The notes below the pieces were generated by a model. It saw only the letters and a list, made by a program, of their open reading frames with translations, was not told the origin of the DNA and ran no database searches. A DNA stretch of 64,000 bases from Pseudoflavonifractor sp902362925 (GTDB lineage Bacteria; Bacillota; Clostridia; Oscillospirales; Oscillospiraceae): the NCBI GenBank assembly GCA_902362925.1, contig CABIYL010000002.1. The stretch is one strand, 5' to 3'. Position 1 is the stretch's first letter. Each line of letters starts with the position of its first letter. Shown here one piece after another: positions 16,118-24,099 of this stretch. Both the position numbers and the translations under genes were made by a program.

Positions 16118-17977
16118 ATGAAAGACCCGCAGGAGAGAACGAAAAAGATCATCAAGGAAGATATTGAGACCATCCGTGCCTATGCCGACTGCTTCGGCGT
16201 AGAGATGCCCGACCTGGACGAGAACGGCGAGGTCGTGGGCCTGCCCGCTCCCTATCCCCGGGAGGTGGCCGGCGTTGTCCGCAGTGGCTACCGCATCTAT
16301 GAGCTGGGCCAGAAGGCTCTGGAGACCGGCGTGCCCTGCCTGAACCCCATCCTGGGCCGCAACACCGCCGAGGAGACCTGGAAGGAATCCTGCGACATCT
16401 ATAAGTATGCCGACATGTACAACGACACCATCTTCCAGTTTGTCCACTCCGAGGCCACCCGTCACATCGACCCCCTGAAGGGCCGCGAACTCATCGAGCA
16501 GTCCCGCGGCAAGGGCGGCATCACCCCCAAGGGCGAGCGTGAGTTCATCCAGATGGGCGGCGGCTCCAAGCACCCCGTGCGTATCAACGCCACCGGCGAT
16601 ACCGCTCACATCAACATCCTGAACGCCCTCATCGCCGGCTTTGACGGCACCGACATCGGCCCCGTCATCCACGTCCACTTCGGCGGCCGCGGCATCCACG
16701 ACTTCCGCACCAAGGTGGTCAACGGCTACAAGGCCATCCAGATCTGCGGCGAGAACAAGATCTTCGCCCAGCTGGATACCCACAAGCACATCAACAACAT
16801 CGGCGGCACCGACGGCATGGCCATCGCCATGTGCCTGCTGAGCGAGGGCCTGGCGGTCCACGGCGGCCTGCCCTGGGAGCTGAGCGGCATCCAGATGAAC
16901 GTGGGCGGCAACAACCTGTACCGTGACCTGGCCATCATGCGTGCCTTCCGCCACAACATGCTCTCCAAGAGCCTGATCGTGGTGCCCGAGACCTTCCAGA
17001 ACCCGCCCGGAAACCTGGTTGCCGAGCAGGCTCACTTCGCCCGTATGGCCATCGCTGCCAAGCTGGGCGGCGCCAACTTCTACCGTCCCAAGGCCGCCGA
17101 GAGCGTGGGCATCCCCACCGGCGACTCCATGGGCCAGGCTGTCTGGGCCAGCGAGGACGTGTTCCGCCGTACCTACAACCCCGGCATCGAGTCCCCCAAG
17201 ATCGACGAGTACGAGGCCATGATGATGGACGAGGCTTTCGCCGTGCTGGAGGCCGTGCTCCACCTGCCCGCTCACAGCCTGAAGCCCGGCTGCCTGACCG
17301 AGGACTTCTGGCGTCAGTGGACCGACGAGCAGCTCATCGACCTCATCGTCGAGGGCGGCAAGAGCGGTATGATGGATACTCCCCGTGCCGGCGGCTGGGA
17401 CCTGAAGCGGTTCGTCAAGACCAACCGTGACCCCGACGGCATCACCCGCTATGTCGAGGGCTACACTCCCCTGGGTGTTGACCCCACCCGCTGCCCCATC
17501 ACCAAGGAGCATGTCACCGTCCACGTGGAGAAGCCCCCCACGCGGAAGGAGAAGATCGTGCTGGCTACCGTGGGCGCCGACGCCCACGTCAACGGCATCA
17601 ACACCATCCGTGAGACCTTCCAGGACGCCGGCTTTGAGGTCATCTACCTGCGCGGCATGAACCTGCCCGAGACCGTGGCTGAGGTTGCCGCCGAGGCCAA
17701 CGCCGACGCCGTGGGCGTGAGCAACCTGCTGGGTCTGGGCGTCACCCTGTTCCCCCGTGTGGAGGCCCGTCTGAAGGAGCTGGGCATCCGGGACAAGATG
17801 GTGGTCTGGGCCGGCGGCCGTATCGCCGAGAAGGAAGAGGAGCACAAGTTCTACGAGGACAAGATCGCCAAGGAGGGCGTGGGCTTCATGGGCGTTGACG
17901 CCTTCTTCGGCCCCGACTCCACTCCCGAGCAGTGCCTGGAGACCATTACCAAGCTCATCGAGGCGAAGCATAAGTAA
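16118..17977 (+). CDS. mgm: 2-Methyleneglutarate mutase (adenosylcobalamin-dependent)
   Basis: A 619-aa coenzyme-B12 carbon-skeleton mutase that rearranges 2-methyleneglutarate to 3-methylitaconate by a radical mechanism. The C-terminal B12-binding domain has the base-off signature DAHVNG at residues 488-493, with H490 the cobalt ligand, followed by the Rossmann-like elements GVSNLLGLGV and VVWAGGRIAEKEEE. The N-terminal TIM barrel fills residues about 1-480. Length is close to the E. barkeri enzyme. The ATG at 16118 follows AAGGTG and fits the family N-terminus. The mutase is followed by mii and a GlmL/MutL-like gene, as expected for a suicide-prone B12 enzyme. Confidence 0.93.
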   Translation: MKDPQERTKKIIKEDIETIRAYADCFGVEMPDLDENGEVVGLPAPYPREVAGVVRSGYRIYELGQKALETGVPCLNPILGRNTAEETWKESCDIYKYADMYNDTIFQFVHSEATRHIDPLKGRELIEQSRGKGGITPKGEREFIQMGGGSKHPVRINATGDTAHINILNALIAGFDGTDIGPVIHVHFGGRGIHDFRTKVVNGYKAIQICGENKIFAQLDTHKHINNIGGTDGMAIAMCLLSEGLAVHGGLPWELSGIQMNVGGNNLYRDLAIMRAFRHNMLSKSLIVVPETFQNPPGNLVAEQAHFARMAIAAKLGGANFYRPKAAESVGIPTGDSMGQAVWASEDVFRRTYNPGIESPKIDEYEAMMMDEAFAVLEAVLHLPAHSLKPGCLTEDFWRQWTDEQLIDLIVEGGKSGMMDTPRAGGWDLKRFVKTNRDPDGITRYVEGYTPLGVDPTRCPITKEHVTVHVEKPPTRKEKIVLATVGADAHVNGINTIRETFQDAGFEVIYLRGMNLPETVAEVAAEANADAVGVSNLLGLGVTLFPRVEARLKELGIRDKMVVWAGGRIAEKEEEHKFYEDKIAKEGVGFMGVDAFFGPDSTPEQCLETITKLIEAKHK

Positions 17978-17987
17978 ATTTTCCGTT

Positions 17988-18016
17988 CTCCCCGGCGGGG
18001 CCTTCCCGCCGGGAGA
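17988..18016 (+). other. Intercistronic stem-loop between mgm and mii
   Basis: CCCGGCGGG (17991-17999) pairs with CCCGCCGGG (18005-18013), and the outer bases can extend the stem with a one-base bulge. No T run follows. Confidence 0.5.
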
Positions 18017-18058
18017 GCGGCAGTACAGCGAACAAGCCGTATGTAGGAGGTAATCATC

Positions 18059-18951
18059 ATGGATCAGTTCAGAATCCCTTGCGTCATCATGCGTGCTGGC
18101 ACCAGCAAGGGCATCTTCCTGAAGGAGAACGATCTGCCCGCGCCCGGTCCCGAGCGTGACAAGGTCATTCTCGGCATCTTCGGTTCTCCCGATAAGCGCC
18201 AGATCGACGGCCTGGCCGGCGCCGATCCCCTGACCAGCAAGCTGGCTGTCATCGGCCCCGGCTCCGTGCCCGGCGCCGACGTGGACTACACCTTTGCCCA
18301 GGTGTCTATCACCGACGCCAAGGTGGACTGGAACGGCAACTGCGGCAATATCTCCTCCGGTGTCGCCCCCTTCGCCATCGACGAGTCCATCGTCCGCTGC
18401 CATGAGGGCCTCAACGAGGTCACCATCTGGCAGACCAACACCCAGAAGCTGATGAAGTCCTACGTCATGGTGGAGAACGGCAAGGCCAAGGTCACCGGCG
18501 ACGCCGAGATCGCCGGCGTGCCCGGCACCGCCGCCCCCATCCAGATGGACATGTCTGGCACCGCCGGCGCCGCCACCGGCAAGCTGCTGCCCACCGGCAA
18601 CCCCGTGGACGTCATCGGGACCAGCCGCGGCCCCATCGAGGCCTCCATCGTCGACTGCGCCAACCCCGTGATCTTCGTCCGCGCTGAGAGCGTCGGCATG
18701 AAGGGCACCGAGGATCAGCAGGAGATCGACGGCAATCCCGAGCTGCTGAAGTACCTGGAGGAGATCCGCGGCATCGCCTGCGTCAAGTGCGGCATGGCCA
18801 AGGACCTGGAGGACGCTACCAAGAATTCTCCCGCCTTCCCCATGGTCGCCTTCATCACCGAGGCTCAGGATTACTACTATCCTCCCGAGGACAAGACCAT
18901 CAAGAAGGAAGACGTGGATCTGGTCTCCCGCCTGATGTTCATGCAGGTGCT
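18059..18951 (+). CDS. mii: 3-Methylitaconate isomerase, 5' part (truncated by assembly gap)
   Basis: The first 297 codons of a PrpF/DapF-fold isomerase that moves the double bond of 3-methylitaconate to give 2,3-dimethylmaleate. The family motifs PCVIMRAGTSKG (residues 7-18), SKLAVIGPGS with K61, and GNCGN with C95 match the likely catalytic Lys/Cys pair of PrpF relatives. The start has an excellent TAGGAGG site. The 3' end lies in the 350-base N run. The expected remaining 80-100 residues fit in the gap together with the start of the next gene, so the gap size is plausible. Confidence 0.88.
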
Positions 18952-19301
18952 NNNNNNNNNNNNNNNNNNNNNNNNNNNNNNNNNNNNNNNNNNNNNNNNN
19001 NNNNNNNNNNNNNNNNNNNNNNNNNNNNNNNNNNNNNNNNNNNNNNNNNNNNNNNNNNNNNNNNNNNNNNNNNNNNNNNNNNNNNNNNNNNNNNNNNNNN
19101 NNNNNNNNNNNNNNNNNNNNNNNNNNNNNNNNNNNNNNNNNNNNNNNNNNNNNNNNNNNNNNNNNNNNNNNNNNNNNNNNNNNNNNNNNNNNNNNNNNNN
19201 NNNNNNNNNNNNNNNNNNNNNNNNNNNNNNNNNNNNNNNNNNNNNNNNNNNNNNNNNNNNNNNNNNNNNNNNNNNNNNNNNNNNNNNNNNNNNNNNNNNN
19301 N
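18952..19301. other. Assembly gap (350 N)
   Basis: A run of 350 unresolved bases removes the 3' end of mii and the 5' end of the GlmL/MutL-like gene. Reading frames that run through it have no meaning. Confidence 0.99.
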
Positions 19302-20645
19302 TTCCTGGGCCGGGGTCAGTCTCCCACCACCCTCCACGACATCATGGAGGGCGCGGGCAAGGCACAGGAGGCCATCAGGGCCCAGGGCGTGGAGTTCGAC
19401 GAGCTGTGCAAGCGGTACAGCTCCTGCTCCGCTGCCGGCGGACTGCGGATGGTAGCCCTGGGCTATATGCCCCGGGTCACCGCCAAGGCCGCCAAGGAGG
19501 TGGCCATGACCGCCGGCGCCCGTGTGATGCAGGTTGTCTCCTCCGAGGAGCCTCTGGACTACCGGAAGGAAGTCCTCATGGAGATTAACCCGGACATCAT
19601 CCTCCTCTCCGGCGGCACCGACGGCGGCGACGAGACCTGCGCCATGGAGAATGCGGAGATGATCTGCTCCCTCCACAGCAAGGCCACCGTCATTGTGGCG
19701 TGCAACAAGTACGCCCAGATGCCCGTGGCGGAGATGTTCGACCGGAACGGAATCCGGTACGTCCGTGTGCCCAACATCATGCCCACCATCCACGACCTCA
19801 ACGTGAAGCCGGCCCGTGAGGCCATTCACGAGGAGTTCATCAAGCAGATCACCCGTGCCAAGGGCCTGCTGGAGTTCCGGGACAGCCTGGCCGACGCGAC
19901 CGTGGTGCCCACCCCGGGTGCTGTGCTGCTGGCCAGCGAGCTGCTGGCCCGTGGCACCTACGACCAGGAGGGCGTGGGCTCCCTGATCCTCATCGATCTG
20001 GGCGGCGCCACCACCGACATCCACTCCGCTCTCCCCGAGCTGGAGAAGCTGGCCATCGAGGAGCGGGGTCTGGTCATCAACAACGAGAAGCAGTTCTCCT
20101 ACCGCACCGTGGAGGGCAACCTGGGCCTGCGTGTCAGCGCCACGGGCATCCCCGAGGCGGTGGGTCCCAAGGCCATCATCCGGGCCATGGACCTGGACTG
20201 CGACGTCACCCCCGACGAGGTGCTCTCCTTTGCCTCCAAGCTGGAGGCCCACCCCGAGTACATCCCCCAGGGTGAAAAGGAGCAGTCCATGGAGCGTGCC
20301 ATGGCCACCTGCGCCATCTCCACCGCCCTGCGCCGCCACGCCGGCCACTACGCCGAGGTCGCCGACCCGGTGATGGGCATTATGGCGGGCGCCGCCATGG
20401 GCCGCGACCTGCGCAACGTGGAGAAGGTGCTCTGCGTGGGCGGCATCTTTGTCCACTCGGACAAGGAGAAGGCCCTGGGTATGGTGGAGCGCTGCTTCGA
20501 AGATCCGGGCATCTCCCTGCTGCCCCTCAATCTCCCCAAGGTGATTCTGGACCGGAGTTACCTGCTCTACGCCATGGGCGTGCTGGGCAAGCACTATCCC
20601 GACGCTGCCCTGAGCTTCCTCAAAGAATATGTCAATCAGGCTTGA
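19302..20645 (+). CDS. GlmL/MutL-type protein, 3' part, candidate mutase reactivase
   Basis: 447 codons visible, with the start lost in the gap. It belongs to the GlmL/MutL family of actin-fold ATPases that accompany B12-dependent mutases (not the DNA-repair MutL). The diagnostic blocks are SSCSAAGGLRMVALG, EINPDIILLSGGTDGGDE, VPTPGAVLLASELLA and the nucleotide-binding DLGGATTDIHS. About 35 N-terminal residues, including the first phosphate-binding loop, are missing compared with relatives. Its position directly after mgm and mii supports a role in exchanging damaged cobalamin in the mutase. This role is inferred from family association. Confidence 0.85.
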   Translation, partial: FLGRGQSPTTLHDIMEGAGKAQEAIRAQGVEFDELCKRYSSCSAAGGLRMVALGYMPRVTAKAAKEVAMTAGARVMQVVSSEEPLDYRKEVLMEINPDIILLSGGTDGGDETCAMENAEMICSLHSKATVIVACNKYAQMPVAEMFDRNGIRYVRVPNIMPTIHDLNVKPAREAIHEEFIKQITRAKGLLEFRDSLADATVVPTPGAVLLASELLARGTYDQEGVGSLILIDLGGATTDIHSALPELEKLAIEERGLVINNEKQFSYRTVEGNLGLRVSATGIPEAVGPKAIIRAMDLDCDVTPDEVLSFASKLEAHPEYIPQGEKEQSMERAMATCAISTALRRHAGHYAEVADPVMGIMAGAAMGRDLRNVEKVLCVGGIFVHSDKEKALGMVERCFEDPGISLLPLNLPKVILDRSYLLYAMGVLGKHYPDAALSFLKEYVNQA

Positions 20646-20678
20646 ATGAGCCAATCTTATAATTTGGAGTGAATTAAC

Positions 20679-21557
20679 ATGAACGGAGCCACTAAAATCC
20701 GCGAGCTGTTTGCCACCAAGAAGACCATCGTCGCCCCCGGCGCCCACGACATGCTGACCGGTAAGATCATCGGCAAGCTGGGCTTTGACGCCGTGTACAT
20801 GACCGGCTACGGCCAGTCCGCCAGCCACCTGGGCAAGCCCGACGTGGGCCTGATGACCATGAGCGAGATGGTCATGCGTGCCGGCAACATGGTGGAGGCC
20901 GCCGGTGTGCCCGTCATCGCCGACGCCGACACCGGTTTCGGCAACGCCGTCAACGTGATGCGCACCGTCCGCGAGTACGAGAAGGCCGGTGTGGCAGTCA
21001 TCCAGCTGGAGGACCAGGTCATGCCCAAGAAGTGCGGCCACATGGTGGGCCGTGAGGTCATCTCCAAGGACGAGATGGTGGGCAAGATCAAGGCCGCTGT
21101 GGACGCCCGTCAGGGTGACATGATGATCATGGCCCGTACCGACGCCCGTACCGTCTTCGGCATCGAGGAGGCCCTGGAGCGCGCTCACGCCTACAAGGAG
21201 GCCGGCGCCGACATCCTGTTCGTGGAGTCCCCCGAGTCCGAGGAGGAGATGCGCCGCATCAACACCGAGCTGCCCGACGTGCTCACCCTGGCCAACATGG
21301 TGGAGGGCGGCCGCACTCCCATGTTCACCAACGCCAAGCTGTCCGAGTTCGGCTACAACCTGATCATCTATCCCACCGCTTCCGTCTATGTCACCACCAA
21401 GGCCATGGTCGACCTGTGGGAGGGCATGCGCCGCGATGACACCACCGAGACTCTCATGGACACCATGATCCCCTTCGCTCAGTTCAACGAGATCGTGGGC
21501 CTGCCCGAGATCCGCGCCATCGAGGCCAACTACGCCACCGGCCGCGTTGTGAAATAA
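20679..21557 (+). CDS. dml: 2,3-Dimethylmalate lyase
   Basis: A 292-aa member of the isocitrate lyase/PEP mutase superfamily. It cleaves (2R,3S)-2,3-dimethylmalate to propionate and pyruvate, the last pathway step. The catalytic KKCGH motif is at residues 117-121 with C119, and DADTGFGN and LEDQ provide Mg-binding acids. Methylisocitrate lyase and oxaloacetate decarboxylase are possible alternatives from sequence alone, but no other methylcitrate genes are present. GGAG precedes the ATG, 33 nt after the GlmL-like gene. A strong terminator follows. Confidence 0.9.
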   Translation: MNGATKIRELFATKKTIVAPGAHDMLTGKIIGKLGFDAVYMTGYGQSASHLGKPDVGLMTMSEMVMRAGNMVEAAGVPVIADADTGFGNAVNVMRTVREYEKAGVAVIQLEDQVMPKKCGHMVGREVISKDEMVGKIKAAVDARQGDMMIMARTDARTVFGIEEALERAHAYKEAGADILFVESPESEEEMRRINTELPDVLTLANMVEGGRTPMFTNAKLSEFGYNLIIYPTASVYVTTKAMVDLWEGMRRDDTTETLMDTMIPFAQFNEIVGLPEIRAIEANYATGRVVK

Positions 21558-21587
21558 TCTAACCGGCAATCCAAAGCAGTCCCCCTG

Positions 21588-21658
21588 AATGCGGCGGTTC
21601 CGGTGCGCCCGGCGGATCGTTTTCCCAGCCCGGCGCGCCGGGCCGCCGCATTTTTTTC
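21588..21658 (+). terminator. Intrinsic terminator between dml and hmd
   Basis: AATGCGGCGG (21588-21597) pairs with CCGCCGCATT (21643-21652), enclosing further GC-rich pairing, and a seven-T run ends at 21657. It splits the cluster again, so hmd-nfnAB may have separate expression. Confidence 0.8.
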
Positions 21659-21706
21659 ATTCAAACAGCAACGGCCCTGCGGGGAGATAAAAGGAGAATT
21701 ACGCCT

Positions 21707-23116
21707 ATGTCTGATATTAGAGCTGCCATCCAGGAAAAAATGCCCCTGACCGTCAGCGAGATGATTGCCGTCGCCAAGGAATACGACACCCGCGTGGTGG
21801 ACGTGGTCCTGCTGGAGACCGAGCTGCGCACCGGCCTGAGCCGGGAGGAGATCCTCACCGGGATTATGAACGAGTACGCCCACAACCTGAAGGCCGTGGA
21901 GATCGGCGTGAAGGACGGCGAGAGCATCCTGCTGGGCACCGTGGCCTCTCAGCTGGCCGCCCAGCCCGGCCCCAAGTGCTTTGAGGACCCCTTCCTGGAC
22001 GACGCCCTGCTCTACACCCTGGGCGCCCAGGTGGGCAACCACTGCATCGGCCTGCGTCCCTGCGCCGGCACCGGCGATTCCTGCCCCTACTCCGGCTTCA
22101 TCAAGGCCATGATGGTCCACGGCTATGACGAGAAGACCATCGCCGAGACTGCCGCCCTCATTCTGAAGATCGGCAGCCTCTTCCGTGTGGGCAAGGTCAC
22201 CACCGGCTGCAACATGGAGGGCTACGGCGCCGGCTCCGCCTGCATCGCCGCCGCCACCGTCTCCCTGGGCGGCGGCACCCCCGAGCAGATGGAGAAGGCC
22301 ATGGTCCTGGCCCTGTCTCCCACCATCGCCGTGCCCTGCACCCCCCGTGTGCTGGTGCCCGCCCTGTGCACCACCCACGTGGGCGGCGCCATCCTGATGG
22401 GTATGTACGCCGGCAAGCTGTGCATGAAGGTGGATATGACCGTCAACGTGCCCTTCGACGTCATGCTGGCCATGGCCGCCGAGGTCCACGTGGAGTCCGG
22501 CCACCACATCGTGCCCACCGTGGTGGAGTACATGGAGCCCTTCTTCAAGCGTAAGCCTGCCGTTGAGGCCCTGGTCCGCCAGGAGGTCAAGGACGCCGAG
22601 GCCAAGAAGATGGCCGAGACCATGGACAAGGCCGCCAAGAAGGCCAAGCAGCTGGCCACCGGCGCTGCCGACATCCTCCACACCCTGGGCGACGCCGTGG
22701 TCGGCGGCAGCAGCCAGGCCGTGGGCAGCCCCACCAACGCCGCCCGCATCTGCCACGAGCTGGCCAAGGGCAAGATCAAAAAGGTCCGGGTGGAGCTCTA
22801 TCCCGAGCTGTTCGCCCGCCGTTCCATCAACATCCCCGGCGTGCTGATGGGCGCTGTGTACGGCGCCTCCACCGCTGACTATCAGATGTACAATAAGTCC
22901 GTCCAGATGACCCGGGATGACGGCATTGAGGTGGAGATCGTGGAGGGCACCGAGCACGCCATCCAGCGCATCACCATCACCACTGACGAGATGACCTGCA
23001 TGGTGGACACCCTGAACCGCGGCGGCGGACGTCTGGTTCTGCGGGACGCCAGCCCCTCCCTGGCCGAGGCCGAGGCGGCTGCCAAGCGGCTGGGCATCGT
23101 GCTGGTTCAGCCCTGA
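21707..23116 (+). CDS. hmd: 2-(Hydroxymethyl)glutarate dehydratase, alpha-beta fusion
   Basis: A 469-aa iron-sulfur dehydratase of the L-serine dehydratase family. It removes water from 2-(hydroxymethyl)glutarate to give 2-methyleneglutarate. The alpha domain (about residues 1-300) has the cluster-binding cysteines C119 (PCAGTGDS), C168 (GCNMEGYG) and C211/C221 (VPCTPRVLVPALC). A Lys/Ala-rich linker leads to a beta domain (about 320-469) with GGSSQAVGSPTNAARIC, equivalent to the SSSHTxGAAR block of serine dehydratase. The order alpha then beta is opposite to single-chain SdaA enzymes. AAAAGGAG precedes the ATG. Serine dehydratase activity is the alternative reading, and pathway completeness argues against it. 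Confidence 0.87.
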   Translation: MSDIRAAIQEKMPLTVSEMIAVAKEYDTRVVDVVLLETELRTGLSREEILTGIMNEYAHNLKAVEIGVKDGESILLGTVASQLAAQPGPKCFEDPFLDDALLYTLGAQVGNHCIGLRPCAGTGDSCPYSGFIKAMMVHGYDEKTIAETAALILKIGSLFRVGKVTTGCNMEGYGAGSACIAAATVSLGGGTPEQMEKAMVLALSPTIAVPCTPRVLVPALCTTHVGGAILMGMYAGKLCMKVDMTVNVPFDVMLAMAAEVHVESGHHIVPTVVEYMEPFFKRKPAVEALVRQEVKDAEAKKMAETMDKAAKKAKQLATGAADILHTLGDAVVGGSSQAVGSPTNAARICHELAKGKIKKVRVELYPELFARRSINIPGVLMGAVYGASTADYQMYNKSVQMTRDDGIEVEIVEGTEHAIQRITITTDEMTCMVDTLNRGGGRLVLRDASPSLAEAEAAAKRLGIVLVQP

Positions 23117-23134
23117 GATAAGGCGGTTATCCCT

Positions 23135-23163
23135 GTGAGAGAGGGCGGCAAGCCCTCTCTCAC
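23135..23163 (+). other. Intercistronic perfect 12-bp stem-loop between hmd and nfnA
   Basis: GTGAGAGAGGGC (23135-23146) and GCCCTCTCTCAC (23152-23163) pair without mismatch around a 5-nt loop. No T tract follows. Confidence 0.6.
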
Positions 23164-23228
23164 GGGCTATCCATACCCGCGCCCGGTGCGCGGCCAATCA
23201 TCTGAGAAAGTGAAATGAGGGAACTATT

Positions 23229-24086
23229 TTGGCAAAGATTGTACGCAAGGAAGTTCTCAACTCCAGCGTCACGCTGCTGGAAGTGGAAGCGCCCAAGATT
23301 GCCCGTAAGGCCCTGCCGGGGCAGTTCATCATTCTGCGGATCGACGACGACGGCGAGCGGATCCCTCTGACCATCGGGGACTATGACCGTGAGAAGGGGA
23401 CCATCACCATCATCTTCCAGAAGGTGGGTCTGACCACCATGCTGCTGGGCGACCTGAACGTGGGCGATGACATCAAGGACTTTGTCGGTCCTCTGGGCGT
23501 GCCCACCCACATCGATGAGGGTGTGAAGCGGGTGTGCGTGGTAGGCGGCGGCGTGGGCTGCGCCATTGCCTATCCCCAGGCCAAGTATCTCCATCTGGCA
23601 GGCTATGAGGTGGACGTCATCGCCGGCTTCCGCTCCAAGGACATTGTGATCCTGGAGGAGGAGTTCAAGGCGGCCTGCACCAACTTCTACCTGACCACTG
23701 ACGACGGCACTTATGGCGAGAAGGGCTTTGTCACCGACAAGCTGAAGAGCCTCATCGAGGCGGGCAACCAGTACGACCTGGTCATCGCCATCGGCCCCGT
23801 GCCCATGATGAAGTTCGTGTGCAAGACCACCGAGCCCTTCGGCATCAAGACCCTGGTGAGCCTGAACCCCATCATGGTGGACGGCACCGGCATGTGCGGC
23901 GGCTGCCGTGTGACGGTGGGCGGCAAGGTGAAGTTCGCCTGTGTGGACGGCCCCGACTTTGACGGCCATCAGGTGGACTTTGACGAGCTGATGAACCGGA
24001 ACACCATCTACCGTGAGCAGGAGGCCGCGGCCAAGGAGCAGCATGAGTGCCGGATGGAGCGTCTGGGCCGGCAGCTGATTCAGTGA
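23229..24086 (+). CDS. nfnA: NfnA-like FAD/NAD subunit of NADH-dependent ferredoxin:NADP oxidoreductase
   Basis: A 285-aa dihydroorotate-dehydrogenase-electron-transfer-like protein. It has an N-terminal FAD-binding barrel (LPGQFIILRIDDDGERIPLTI), an NAD-binding domain (CVVGGGVGCAIAYPQAK) and a C-terminal [2Fe-2S] region (GTGMCGGCRVTVGGKVKFACVDGP). With NfnB it would make the flavin-based bifurcating transhydrogenase that exchanges 2 NADPH for NADH plus reduced ferredoxin. The start codon is TTG at 23229, just after GAGGG. No ATG fits. The nearest other reading is the SudB subunit of sulfide dehydrogenase. Confidence 0.85.
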   Translation: MAKIVRKEVLNSSVTLLEVEAPKIARKALPGQFIILRIDDDGERIPLTIGDYDREKGTITIIFQKVGLTTMLLGDLNVGDDIKDFVGPLGVPTHIDEGVKRVCVVGGGVGCAIAYPQAKYLHLAGYEVDVIAGFRSKDIVILEEEFKAACTNFYLTTDDGTYGEKGFVTDKLKSLIEAGNQYDLVIAIGPVPMMKFVCKTTEPFGIKTLVSLNPIMVDGTGMCGGCRVTVGGKVKFACVDGPDFDGHQVDFDELMNRNTIYREQEAAAKEQHECRMERLGRQLIQ

Positions 24087-24099
24087 GGGGGAGAGTACA

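Noticed and set aside
19302..20645. DNA mismatch repair MutL
   Set aside because: The name is shared, but the motifs are of the GlmL-type actin-fold ATPases, without the GHKL ATPase motifs of repair MutL.
18939..21569. Open frames running through N runs (also 42331-44682 and 42511-44583)
   Set aside because: Unknown bases cannot support a reading frame. The genes on each side were treated as separate partial genes.
21707..23116. L-serine dehydratase
   Set aside because: Same family, but the domain order is unusual and this is the only candidate in the cluster for the dehydration of 2-(hydroxymethyl)glutarate.
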